Shown: positions 26,825 to 35,659 of the stretch, one piece after another
Numbering within the stretch: position 1 is the stretch's first letter
How the letters are laid out: each line of letters opens with the position of its first letter
NCBI GenBank assembly: GCA_963678485.1
Contig: OY782882.1
Span: 1,922,001 to 1,986,000 of the forward strand
Reading direction: 5' to 3'
Source: CALGYY01 sp963678485
Lineage (GTDB): Bacteria > Bacteroidota > Bacteroidia > Bacteroidales > CAIWKO01
Length of the DNA stretch: 64,000 bases
Notes under the pieces: model-generated
What the model was told of the DNA's origin: nothing
Databases searched by the model: none
The model's input: only the letters and a program-made list of their open reading frames with translations
Made by a program: the position numbers and the translations under genes

Positions 26825-27781
26825 ATGACGGAAACTCTGTATACTCAACGTGCTGAAATACAAAGCAAGCTAAGCTCCCTGCAACAGGCGCTTATTAAAT
26901 CCTTGCTGTATTCAAGTATTTTCAGATACCCTTTAACATTAACAGAAGTTATTGAAAATACTCATCTAGCCGTCACTGAAGCGGAGGCTAAAAAATCGCT
27001 TCAGTATTTGTTGGCCGAAAATCTGGTTTCAGAAGAAAAAGGTTTTTATTTTCTTGGCGAGGAAAATGGGATGATTCAGCATCGGCTTAATGGAAATCGT
27101 AAAGCCAGAGCATATCTGAGAATTGCGCGAATTTTTACTTCACTCATTGCATCATCGCCTTTCGTAAGAGGGGTTATGCTTACAGGTAGTCTTTCTAAAG
27201 GTACCGTTGAAAAGAAGGGGGATGTTGACTACTTCATCATTACGAAACCCGGACGATTATGGCTTTGCAGAACATTTTTAATATTATTCAAGAAGGTTTT
27301 TTTGTTGAATTCCAGAAAATATTTTTGTGTGAATTATTTTATCGACACCAATAATCTGGTGATTCCCGATCAAAATATATTTACAGCAACCGAAATCTCT
27401 CATGTCTTACCTGCGTATGGTGTAGCAACTTGTAAGGATTTTATTACCGCCAACGCATGGATTTCTCAATATTTTCCAAACAATAGCATTGCACCTAAAC
27501 ATAAAATTCAATCACGGACATTTAATATTCTTAAACCGATTGTTGAATTTCTATTGTCAGGATCGTTGGGAAACAAGCTTGACGACTGGTGTTTGAAGAA
27601 AACGCATGCGCATTGGAAACAGAAGCATCAAAGTATAGAGCAACATGTTTTTGAAGACAACTTCAAGTCGAAAAAATATATATCTAAACATCATCCTCAC
27701 GGATTTCAGTTCAGAATTGTTGAAGAATACGAGAAGCAGATTGCTATGTTTGAGGCCCAACATAACATTTCACTTGGATGA
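26825..27781 (+). CDS. Winged-helix plus nucleotidyltransferase-fold protein
   Basis: 318 residues. Residues 20-85 look like a winged helix (LIKSLLYSSIFRYPLTLTEVI, then AKKSLQYLLAENLVSEEKGFYFLGE). From residue 118 there is a nucleotidyltransferase core: GS-x10-D-x-D with G121, S122, D133 and D135 in TGSLSKGTVEKKGDVDYFII. This is the pol-beta/MNT type of active site that transfers a nucleotide to a protein, sugar or drug. The C-terminal 150 residues are helical and unfamiliar. A similar gene is often seen in exopolysaccharide clusters with no known role. It overlaps the next radical SAM gene by 4 nt, so the products are likely made together. The third catalytic acid was not identified. Confidence 0.72.
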   Translation: MTETLYTQRAEIQSKLSSLQQALIKSLLYSSIFRYPLTLTEVIENTHLAVTEAEAKKSLQYLLAENLVSEEKGFYFLGEENGMIQHRLNGNRKARAYLRIARIFTSLIASSPFVRGVMLTGSLSKGTVEKKGDVDYFIITKPGRLWLCRTFLILFKKVFLLNSRKYFCVNYFIDTNNLVIPDQNIFTATEISHVLPAYGVATCKDFITANAWISQYFPNNSIAPKHKIQSRTFNILKPIVEFLLSGSLGNKLDDWCLKKTHAHWKQKHQSIEQHVFEDNFKSKKYISKHHPHGFQFRIVEEYEKQIAMFEAQHNISLG

Positions 27782-29238
27782 GCAAGGTATTGGTCACTCA
27801 TTCGTATTTCATGCGCTTTGATCCGAAACAATGGGGTCTACAGCAATCATTTGCACCCTTAGGAACCCTGTATGCCGCATCAGCTCTGCGAAAAGAAGGG
27901 CATGATGTTGCTTTTTTTGATGTGATGTTTTCAGAATCAGCCGAAGAAATTTTTCCAATACTCGAGCGCGAGCAACCGGAAATACTGCTAATTTGCGACG
28001 ATGGCTTTAATTATCTCACAAAAATGTGTCTCACCAATATGAGGGAGGCCGCATTTCGTATGTCAAGGCTTGGAGGCGAACACGGATGTAAAGTAATCGT
28101 TTCTTCTTCCGACGCAACTGATCATGTTGAGAGCTATTTGTCGCAAGGAGCTCATTATATTATTCATGGAGAAACAGAAGCCACTTTAGTTAGCCTTGTA
28201 AACCAACTGTCTTCAGGCAACAATCATTTTCCTGAACTCGCAGGTATTTCTTATAACTACGAAGGAGCCATTCAATCAACAGCTACACCGGAGCCAATAA
28301 GCAATCTGGACACGTTGCCCTTTCCTGCCTGGGATCTTGTTGATATGAAACGATACCGGTCGATGTGGCTGCATCGCTACGGATACTTCAGTATCAATTT
28401 AGCTACAACACGTGGATGCCCCTTTCGATGTACCTGGTGCGCCAAACCCATTTACGGGTACCGTTATAATTCGCATTCGCCAAAATACATCATCGACCAA
28501 TTGCTTGAGCTGAAAAAAATTATTGGTTTTGAAAAAGTATGGTTTTGCGACGATATCTTTGGTTTGGATAAGCGCTGGCTTACTGAATTTTCTCGTCTTG
28601 TGACCGAAAATAAACTCCACTTCAGGTATAAGATTCAATCGCGAGCAGATTTATTACTTGATGAAGAATATGTAAAAAATCTTGCACGTTCTGGTTGTGA
28701 AATGGTCTGGCTTGGCACCGAAAGCGGGTCGCAAAAGGTACTGGATGCTATGAATAAGGGGATACGCATAGAGCAAGTGGAACAAGCCACACTAATGCTT
28801 CGCAAATATGGAATACAACCAGCTTTCTTTATTCAATTCGGATATCCCGGAGAAACAATAGAGGATATACGATTGACTCAGCGCATGATTAATCGCCTTT
28901 TACCCGAAGATATTGGAATATCAGTTTCTTACCCATTACCGGGAACGCTCTTTTATGAATCTGTAAAAAATGATCTTAAAGAAAAATCTAATTGGACTGA
29001 TTCAGATGAATTGGCGTTAATGTTCAAAAACACCTATCCTCCATTATTCTATAAGAGATTGCATCGCTATATACATAAGAATTACAGATTGCATCAGGGC
29101 TGGGATCAATTTAAAAAGACACTGAAACATCCGCTGCATGTGCAGGCGAAAAGTCTGCGTCGTATAGTCCTTATCATATATTACATTCCAACGAGCATCA
29201 TTGCAAAGATCCGATTAAACCATAGTATTCATGAATGA
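27778..29238 (+). CDS. B12-binding-domain radical SAM protein (copy 3)
   Basis: 486 residues. The B12-binding-type domain spans about residues 1-145 (APLGTLYAASALRKEGH, IIHGETEATLVSLVNQL). The radical SAM motif is C214, C218 and C221 in RGCPFRCTWC. The following text VWFCDDIFGLDKRWL and EMVWLGTESGSQKVLDAMNKG matches copy 1 (13865-15244) closely in layout, so the two are probably paralogues. Copy 2 (24639-26150) is more divergent. It ends 8 nt into the next gene, a methyltransferase. Its likely role is glycan or lipid modification; the substrate is unknown. Confidence 0.86.
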   Translation: MSKVLVTHSYFMRFDPKQWGLQQSFAPLGTLYAASALRKEGHDVAFFDVMFSESAEEIFPILEREQPEILLICDDGFNYLTKMCLTNMREAAFRMSRLGGEHGCKVIVSSSDATDHVESYLSQGAHYIIHGETEATLVSLVNQLSSGNNHFPELAGISYNYEGAIQSTATPEPISNLDTLPFPAWDLVDMKRYRSMWLHRYGYFSINLATTRGCPFRCTWCAKPIYGYRYNSHSPKYIIDQLLELKKIIGFEKVWFCDDIFGLDKRWLTEFSRLVTENKLHFRYKIQSRADLLLDEEYVKNLARSGCEMVWLGTESGSQKVLDAMNKGIRIEQVEQATLMLRKYGIQPAFFIQFGYPGETIEDIRLTQRMINRLLPEDIGISVSYPLPGTLFYESVKNDLKEKSNWTDSDELALMFKNTYPPLFYKRLHRYIHKNYRLHQGWDQFKKTLKHPLHVQAKSLRRIVLIIYYIPTSIIAKIRLNHSIHE

Positions 29239-30037
29239 TACTGCGCTGTTTGATGCCATGGCTGAGGGGTATGATGATACCTTTACTAATACACAGATAG
29301 GAATTCTGCAACGTGAACGGGTATATGCCGCTATGCATGATTTAATTAACGGGGAAAAGAAACTCCGCATATTGGAATTGAATTGCGGGACAGGTGCCGA
29401 TGCGTTATATTTTGCGCAATTGGGACATCATGTTGTGGCAACAGATGCATCTTTAGCCATGATTGAAATTGCTACAAAAAAAGCTGCTGACGCCGGTATC
29501 AAAGATCATCTCCGCTTTGTTCAATGCAACTTTCAGAATATTGATACGCTGAATGACCATGAACCCTTCGACCTCATCATTTCGAATTTTGGAGGCATTA
29601 ATTGTATTTCTTATCAAGAATTACAGCACTTTTCGAATGCTATTTCATCTTTTGTAATCACTGGCGGATCCTGCGTATTTGTTGTAATGGGAACGAATTG
29701 CCGATGGGAACAAACCTATTTTTTATTAAAAGGGAATTTCTCCAACGCATTTCGAAGACTGCGTGAGAAAGGATCTTTAGCCACATTTAAATCTTTCTCT
29801 TTAAATGTACACTATTATCGACCGGCACAGCTTCTTAGGTGTTTTTCATCATGGCAACGCATACGTTTAGCACCCATCGGATTATTTATTCCCCCATCTT
29901 ATCTGAACCCCATGTTTGCTAAGCGAAAAGTGGTTCTTCGACTGCTTCTATGGCTGGAAGTTATACATTCAAAGTGCTCTTTGTTATCGAATTATGCAGA
30001 TCATTATTTTCTGCAAATTAAGAAAGCAAAAGCATAG
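29231..30037 (+). CDS. Class I SAM-dependent methyltransferase
   Basis: 268 residues. Motif I is ILELNCGTGADALYFAQLGH, a clear SAM-binding loop with acidic D in VVATDAS for ribose contact; a post-I Asp-Leu-Ile strand (DLIISNFGGINCI) follows. It belongs to the large UbiE-like/methyltransferase-11 group acting on small molecules, lipids or sugars. The C-terminus from about 150 is a variable substrate-binding part rich in aromatics. It is the last gene of the polysaccharide operon and overlaps the radical SAM gene by 8 nt. The pair may act on one substrate, one activating and one methylating, but this is inference. Confidence 0.84.
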   Translation: MNDTALFDAMAEGYDDTFTNTQIGILQRERVYAAMHDLINGEKKLRILELNCGTGADALYFAQLGHHVVATDASLAMIEIATKKAADAGIKDHLRFVQCNFQNIDTLNDHEPFDLIISNFGGINCISYQELQHFSNAISSFVITGGSCVFVVMGTNCRWEQTYFLLKGNFSNAFRRLREKGSLATFKSFSLNVHYYRPAQLLRCFSSWQRIRLAPIGLFIPPSYLNPMFAKRKVVLRLLLWLEVIHSKCSLLSNYADHYFLQIKKAKA

Positions 30038-30479
30038 TCTTCCCATCAATAAGCAAAGCCCAGTTTATGTCTGAATGAGGTGGATTACGACTGGCAGGTG
30101 CAGGCGCATTTGTTCTGGATGAAAACAATGTTATTGCAATTTATATGAACCGTTGTCGTTATTAGAAATGACGCTTAAATGGGAAGAGGGTCATACTTCA
30201 GCAAAATCAAATTTTAATATGTAGTCAATAATTGTAACTTTTCACAAAGTTTATATTACTATATAGCATATTTCTACAGGAATACTAACATCAAAAAAGC
30301 ATAACAATTTTGCACGTCCAACTTTGATTTCAATCTTAATAAACTTCAGGAGAGTCCTATAGAAAAACCTTTACGCGATAATGTAGATCTGAACGAGCTG
30401 CCCCATCGTCCAAAAATTGTCGGTTCACCATTGACACACAATTGGTAATCAGATCATAACAACCATCAACTAAAGGATC
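30038..30479 (+). other. Intergenic stretch with two short start-less coding-like remnants
   Basis: No complete gene. Two pieces read like protein but lack starts. At 30079-30165 a 28-codon frame encodes LAGAGAFVLDENNVIAIY plus a short tail and ends in TAG. At 30305-30448 a 47-codon frame ends in TAA and encodes LRDNVDLNELPHRPKIVG near its end, with no ATG, GTG or TTG before the last few codons. They may be the decaying ends of one or two old genes, or chance. The rest is AT-rich and I see no clear RNA or promoter in it. Confidence 0.4.
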
Positions 30480-32954
30480 ATGAAAAAGTCGATTATCTTA
30501 TTAATGTCCCTGCTCGCTACTGCCATTTTCAGCGAAGCAAGCGCGCAAACCTCAACTGCAGAAACGACACGAATCGTCCGCCTGGGCGAAGACTCGGTTC
30601 ATTTCAGAACACTATCACAAGATGTCGTCACCAAACGATTGATAATCCTTGAACAAGGCGACAAAACCCAGCATTCCTCGCTGTTAAAATTAAATCTTGA
30701 TTCATTTCCCGCGCTGGAAACTCTTGAATTACTAAACATCACTTACACACAGCTAAGCTTTGAAGGGAAAAAGAGAAGTCAGCTCAAATCTCTTCTTATT
30801 AGTGCATCTCCTGCCTTTAACTTAAGTAGTGCCATGGAATTCTTAGCCTCACATTCATGGCTTGAACAACTTTCGATAGACGGCGCTGTGACGGCCGAGA
30901 TTCCTTCCAGTATAAAAAAAATCCGCAGTCTAAATACACTTTCCATCTCTAATTGTGATGTGGTCGATTTAGCAAAGGTTTTAGATGCACTTCAAAAAAA
31001 TCCCGGATTAGATGTGCTCAGGATTAGTGGCAATTTTGAAGTCCGTTTTCCATCAAAATATATATGCAAACAGTACTATCAAAAAATTGATGTAAGCGAT
31101 AATTATCTCAGTAATTTCCCTGCCTGGCTTGTTGATCCGGAGGGCATCACATATCTTGATATTTCGGGTAATGATCTTAGTTTGTCAGAAGTGCTTTATC
31201 CAATCAAGAATATTGCGATAGATACAGTGATTACAAGCATCACAACCATTGCTGACACAGCCTTTGTTCATCGGATGTTTAAGGAATCTGTTTGTTTATA
31301 TAAATACGATACAGTGACTGAACCAGAAAGTGTATATATTTCATCAGCGGCAGCCACTTCGTATACAAAAACAGCAAATCTCGAAATAGACTATCGTTCA
31401 TTTGAGGCACCTGTTGAAGAGGCAACAGTGCATTTTCAGCAATTCACCGGGGTGCCGGCGCGTGAGCAATTGATAATGACACCAACAGGTACAAAGATTA
31501 CTATTCCTGCAAATGCCATTGTGGATGCACAAGGAAATACCGTTCAGAACAACTACCAAATCTATTTCAGGGAACTCTCCGATCCTGCCAGTATCTTTCT
31601 CAGCGGAGTTCCTATGACCTACGACAGTGGCGGTTCAGAGAACATTTTCGAAACGGCAGGGATGTTTGAGATCTACGCCATGCAGGATACAAACATGCTG
31701 CAACTAAGACCTGGCGCAGAAATGGAAATTAAGCTTGCTACAACGAGCATGCAGCAAGATTTTAATTTATATAAATATAATGATTCACTAGGTAACTGGA
31801 CCTTCGCTGGAAATAATGCAAACACCCTTGTAAAGGGGGGGCCAGAGGGTCTATCGCGTGCATGGACATTGCAATTTCTGTTAGATAACTATCCGTTCGA
31901 CACAAATAATTTTTCTAGCCGATACGAAAACCTTACCTACGCACGTACACGCCGGCTCACCTCCTATTTCTGGGGAGATAAAAAAGATTTGCGACCATTT
32001 TTTAAGGTAAAAAAAATCAGAAGCAATAGGGAAAACAGGGATAACATATTATTCCGCTTTCCTTACATATATGCCGGAGCGAAGAAAAAATATGTAATCT
32101 CCACCGCCAACTACAAAGAACTAACTCCCTATTGCAATTACAACTGGCAATATATAGGACCAATGAGCAAACAGGAATTCTTAACTGCGTATTGTAAAAT
32201 CAAACGTTGGACAGATATTCGCGTGGAATATTCTGACGCCAGCAACCGATTTACCATAAGCTTGAAATCGCCGCAATCAGAGGTTTCATTTGAAGCCGTT
32301 CCTCAAATACCTAATGTTTCTGAAGATTCAAAGCTTGAAAAACTCTATGCACGATTGGATGTCCGATATAAAAAGACACTGAGTAAGGTTGAGTCTTCCT
32401 TTGACCGTGCGCTGGATCGGAAAAAAATAAGAGATCAGAAAAAAGATTGGAAAATTATTAAAAGTGCAATGTCGCAAGAAGAATTAAAAATGACTCAGGC
32501 TGATTGGCTCGCTTATGCCCGACAAACCCTTGCCTTATTTGAACAATCCGATACTTCATACAACACCCCTTCCTCCAAGTTAACACGAACTTTACAGGTG
32601 AGTGGTTTTGGAATTTGGAATTGCGATCACATTAGAAATAATCCTTCAAAGGTCAATGTACTTGCTGAACTTAGAGATGCTGAAGGTAAAAAAGTAATTC
32701 CTAAACAAGCCTGGATGGTTTGTAATACTGGACTTGGCGTGTTCCCCGCGCAAATCAAAGAAAACAAGGTTACCTATGTTTTTATTCCTAATGAAATGAT
32801 GGCCATGTGTGTCATCGATCAATACGATAAACTCTATGTTACACATTACGCCGATTGCAAGTCAGCAATTGATGCAAACGGTTCAAAGATTATTGGGTGC
32901 AAACTTCTGGTAAATCCAGATACTGAGTCGCTGCATCAGGCAATGGGCTTTTAA
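30480..32954 (+). CDS. Secreted LRR and ZU5-like domain protein
   Basis: 824 residues with a signal peptide ending at EASAQ. Residues about 60-240 carry degenerate leucine-rich repeats (LETLELLNIT, LEQLSIDGAV, LNTLSISNCDVVD, YLDISGNDLS). From about 310 comes a domain beginning with the PTGTKITIPANAIVDAQGN motif and then YFRELSDPASIFLSGVPM and AGMFEIYAM, which is shared by many Bacteroidota surface proteins and resembles ZU5-like folds. The last 200 residues are less clear. No C-terminal sorting signal of the type IX kind is seen. A role in surface adhesion or extracellular protein interaction is likely but not shown. Confidence 0.78.
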   Translation: MKKSIILLMSLLATAIFSEASAQTSTAETTRIVRLGEDSVHFRTLSQDVVTKRLIILEQGDKTQHSSLLKLNLDSFPALETLELLNITYTQLSFEGKKRSQLKSLLISASPAFNLSSAMEFLASHSWLEQLSIDGAVTAEIPSSIKKIRSLNTLSISNCDVVDLAKVLDALQKNPGLDVLRISGNFEVRFPSKYICKQYYQKIDVSDNYLSNFPAWLVDPEGITYLDISGNDLSLSEVLYPIKNIAIDTVITSITTIADTAFVHRMFKESVCLYKYDTVTEPESVYISSAAATSYTKTANLEIDYRSFEAPVEEATVHFQQFTGVPAREQLIMTPTGTKITIPANAIVDAQGNTVQNNYQIYFRELSDPASIFLSGVPMTYDSGGSENIFETAGMFEIYAMQDTNMLQLRPGAEMEIKLATTSMQQDFNLYKYNDSLGNWTFAGNNANTLVKGGPEGLSRAWTLQFLLDNYPFDTNNFSSRYENLTYARTRRLTSYFWGDKKDLRPFFKVKKIRSNRENRDNILFRFPYIYAGAKKKYVISTANYKELTPYCNYNWQYIGPMSKQEFLTAYCKIKRWTDIRVEYSDASNRFTISLKSPQSEVSFEAVPQIPNVSEDSKLEKLYARLDVRYKKTLSKVESSFDRALDRKKIRDQKKDWKIIKSAMSQEELKMTQADWLAYARQTLALFEQSDTSYNTPSSKLTRTLQVSGFGIWNCDHIRNNPSKVNVLAELRDAEGKKVIPKQAWMVCNTGLGVFPAQIKENKVTYVFIPNEMMAMCVIDQYDKLYVTHYADCKSAIDANGSKIIGCKLLVNPDTESLHQAMGF

Positions 32955-33003
32955 CATTATAACACGAGCTACCAATTAATTCGGATTGTGTACCTTCGTA
33001 ACA

Positions 33004-33648
33004 ATGAAAGCCTATCTTTTATCGGGACTTGGTTGCGATAAGCGCGCATATTCGCGTTTGGTATTTCCAGAAGGGATTGAAGCCGTCCATTTGGATTGGC
33101 TAAGTCCTGAAAAAAGGGAATCGCTGGATCACTATGTCGATAGGATGATTGCACTCATTGACACAAGTCTTCCTTTTTATTTAATTGGCTTGTCGTTCGG
33201 TGGTATGATAGCCTGCATGATGGCAGAAAAGGTTCATCCACTTAAGACCATCATAATTTCGAGCATAGGATGCAGGGAAGAATTGCCAGTAATGATGAAG
33301 TTTATAGGACGTTCTGGTTTGTATAAACTGATGCCTAGCAGACCCCTGAAAAAAACCAATCCGGTGATGAACCGCATGTTTGGCGCAAAAGACGAGGAAA
33401 GTATTCGCTTATTGGAAAGTATTTTAATTGACACTGACCAGCGTTTTACCAAGTGGGCCATAGGAAGCTTTGTGCAATGGAAACACAAGCAATGCAAGTG
33501 TAAGCCAATAAGGATCCATGGAATGCAGGACAGGATATTACCTCCGCGAAACTTTACACCTCATTACAGTGTTGCGACAAGCGGGCATTTTGTTGTGTTC
33601 GATGCGGCAGAAGAGGTTTCTGGCTTCTTGGCCAAAGAATTAAATTGA
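33004..33648 (+). CDS. Alpha/beta hydrolase
   Basis: 214 residues from the ATG at 33004; the in-frame TTG at 32986 lies upstream of a TACCTTCG that looks like a -7 element. The nucleophile elbow is GLSFG (Ser in YLIGLSFGGMIACM), the acid is probably the Asp in HGMQDRILPP, and the histidine is in TSGHFVVFDAAEEV. The layout is complete, so it should be active. The oxyanion-loop sequence SGLGCDKRAYSRLVF and short cap suggest a small esterase or thioesterase, but no substrate can be named. It stands alone between two longer gaps. Confidence 0.82.
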   Translation: MKAYLLSGLGCDKRAYSRLVFPEGIEAVHLDWLSPEKRESLDHYVDRMIALIDTSLPFYLIGLSFGGMIACMMAEKVHPLKTIIISSIGCREELPVMMKFIGRSGLYKLMPSRPLKKTNPVMNRMFGAKDEESIRLLESILIDTDQRFTKWAIGSFVQWKHKQCKCKPIRIHGMQDRILPPRNFTPHYSVATSGHFVVFDAAEEVSGFLAKELN

Positions 33649-33779
33649 CAAAATAAAGGATCAAACCGGATTGTTGAGGAGTAAAAAACAATCAAGTGCG
33701 CCAAAAACCTTAGAACCGCAAGAAGATTTACCACAATTAACAAGAGCGCGGCTAAATTGGTTGTCTATTTCTATTAATT

Positions 33780-33807
33780 CCACCATTTTTCTTGACAAAA
33801 ATGGTGG
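33780..33807. repeat. Perfect 11-bp hairpin
   Basis: CCACCATTTTT (33780-33790) pairs exactly with AAAAATGGTGG (33797-33807) around a 6-nt loop. It lies just left of the larger inverted-repeat element and may act as a terminator for the hydrolase gene or belong to the element. Confidence 0.6.
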
Positions 33808-33820
33808 AGCCAAAAGTCAA

Positions 33821-34055
33821 GTCAAAGCAAAATGCTATCCCCCCGCTCTCGCCAACGGCCGCAAATCACGCAAGGTAGTGCCGAAAACGCCAATTGACAG
33901 CTGTTCTTGATTGTGATAATAAACTTCAGTTCGCTCATTGAATTTTCTTTTTGTCGTTTTCGACAGAGCCGACAGCGAAAAAGCCGCTGTCTGGCCCCTT
34001 GCGGATTTGCGTGCCGTTGGCGATTCACAGCCCACCCACGCCCGCTTGCTTTGAC
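33821..34055. repeat. 235-bp nested inverted-repeat element
   Basis: Outer arms GTCAAAGCAA (33821-33830) and TTGCTTTGAC (34046-34055) are exact complements. Inner arms of 26 nt (33850-33875 and 33997-34022) match except for two single-base shifts. Inside are two more perfect hairpins: TGTCG-TTTT-CGACA (33952-33965) and GACAGCG-N7-CGCTGTC (33971-33991). It is richer in GC than its surroundings. It has no transposase. It could be a non-autonomous mobile element, a cassette recombination site or a structured RNA. Confidence 0.65.
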
Positions 34056-34430
34056 AGGCCCGCGCACAAGCTTTGAACACTAGTATTCCATAATTTCAAG
34101 ACTGAAAAAGAACCCTTTAGTACAAACGTTATTTGTCCTTTACACTTTTAAAACATGGATGCACTAAAAGATTGATATGTTTAATCAATATTGATGATCA
34201 ACATTTCAAACAATATATGCAATATGCTTTCATTTGTCATGATTCTTGGCCTTCGCATTTGAAGAAAGGTTTTAATACCTATTCTTATCTATGAATAGTA
34301 TTGCTACTCCTCAACTTTTCCGCCTGATCCAACATAAACTGTCAACAAATTGCAATTATTGATTTCCGAATCCACGGTACCACAAGGAAACTGTAAACAC
34401 TGCTTACGAAAAAAATTGGGGGTGGAACGT

Positions 34431-35363
34431 TTAATTCTTGGAATCGAAATACTCCACTTTACGAACAATCACAAAGGCGGGCCGTTCTGAAGCATCAGCG
34501 CGCGGCTTTTTAATTACTATGGCTTTAATCCAGTTACCCTGATTGTCGTATTCGTACTTTTTGCTTTCCTTACTGGTAACAGCTCCTGTTGCATCATAAC
34601 CAACAAATTCGGTTTCGTTGCGCTTGTCGTCGTACTTAAAAAGATTTTTATTGGAAGAGATAAAATCATTTTCTTCAATGATGTTTCCCTGATCATCATA
34701 AACATAGGTCTGTTTCCAATCCAGCGATCCATCGGCTTTATAATAACAGATTTCAATCTGGTTTCCTTTGGTATCATATACATATGCATTGCGTGAGCAG
34801 AGTTTCCCTTCGGCATTATAGTCTGATTCTTCAATAACACGACCCACGGAATCGGTTTTTTGCGTTTCTATCCAATACAACTTTCCATCGGCGTAATAAT
34901 CGCTTTCAGTAACATTTTCGCCACGTTTAAAATAAACGTAATTGAACTTGTAATAGGGACTTCCGTCGGCGCGGAACTTATTATCCTCAATCTTTTTACC
35001 CTTGTCGTCATATTTACATTTACGAGTCCAGTCAAGTCCGCCATCGGCACGATAAAAGCAACTTTCTATTTCATTACCGTTAGTATCATACTTGTAAGTA
35101 GTACGCCAGCTAATACTGCCATCGCTATTGAAGACGGTCTCTTCAGCAGTTTTACCCTGCTCATTAAAAACGTAATACATATTGTCGACAATACTGCCTT
35201 TTTGGACATCGCCCGATTTAATTACAGCCATATAGGTTGTAATTCTTACTGCTTTAACATTACCCAATAAATTCATATCCTGAAAATCCGATTTCTCTTG
35301 TCCAAAAAGGCAAGAACCCCAGGATATAAAGCATAAAAAACAGATATAGGATAAGGTCCGCAT
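34431..35363 (-). CDS. Secreted YD/MORN-like repeat protein
   Basis: 310 residues with a signal peptide ending near CLFGQ. The mature part is about seven repeats of roughly 24 residues, each with a motif like KYDTNGNEIESCFYRADGSL: a Y-x-Y-D-x-x-G strand, then I-E-x-x-x-Y-x-A-D-G-x-L. The pattern is shared with YD-repeat and RHS-like beta-solenoids and with YwqK-type antitoxin repeats. It lacks the RHS core and any toxin domain, so it is probably a small surface or periplasmic solenoid. It is alone on the minus strand and has no neighbours to hint at a role. Confidence 0.75.
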   Translation of the reverse strand: MRTLSYICFLCFISWGSCLFGQEKSDFQDMNLLGNVKAVRITTYMAVIKSGDVQKGSIVDNMYYVFNEQGKTAEETVFNSDGSISWRTTYKYDTNGNEIESCFYRADGGLDWTRKCKYDDKGKKIEDNKFRADGSPYYKFNYVYFKRGENVTESDYYADGKLYWIETQKTDSVGRVIEESDYNAEGKLCSRNAYVYDTKGNQIEICYYKADGSLDWKQTYVYDDQGNIIEENDFISSNKNLFKYDDKRNETEFVGYDATGAVTSKESKKYEYDNQGNWIKAIVIKKPRADASERPAFVIVRKVEYFDSKN

Positions 35364-35659
35364 AGTAAGTTCAATCTCCCCGTCCCGAATTAAAATTCCC
35401 GAACCAAGGTTGTTTTTGATTTTAATCTTCGCAAAAATAACAAAAAAACTTTACGCAACAACCTTTTCAAACAAACACCTATTCTTGTGATTATAATTAT
35501 TTTATCAATCTATCTAGGAATATCGCCTACAAAAAGACTTGCAGCGATTTGTGAAACGAATAATACATTTGGGAAATATCTTGTCGGTCGCCTTGTTAAA
35601 AATATATCTACTTTTGCCCGTCCGAAACAAATTATTGTTTGGAAACGATTGCAACATAT
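35364..35659. other. Divergent intergenic region before the Hyf-like operon
   Basis: 296 nt between the YD-repeat gene (minus) and HyfB-like gene (plus). It must hold both promoters. TATTGTTTGG at 35632-35641 is close to a TAnnTTTG element for the plus genes. I see no operator palindrome here. Confidence 0.35.

Larger units (their letters stand above)
33649..34430. other. 782-bp gap with no gene; holds a structured inverted-repeat element
   Basis: No convincing gene. Short open frames on both strands (33671-33910 plus; 33822-34080 minus) are by-products of the inverted repeat. The left part is ordinary, the middle (33821-34055) is GC-rich and self-complementary and is listed separately, and the right part from 34080 is AT-rich with no clear signals. 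Confidence 0.6.

Noticed and set aside
30305..30448. A RiPP precursor peptide for the nearby radical SAM enzymes
   Set aside because: The frame has no start codon before its last few codons and no cysteine-rich or repeated core. It also lies after the operon end, with the methyltransferase between.
33850..34022. An integron attC site
   Set aside because: The arm ends do not match the GTTRRRY and RYYYAAC core sites and no integrase or cassette array is near. It is kept only as an inverted repeat.
33671..34080. Small open frames of 79-81 codons on both strands in the inverted-repeat region
   Set aside because: They depend on the palindromic sequence, overlap each other in several frames and have no promoter or recognisable domain.
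34517..35270. Long frames (107 and 136 codons) overlapping the YD-repeat gene
   Set aside because: They arise from the repeat periodicity of the real gene on the minus strand. Their products have no coherent composition.
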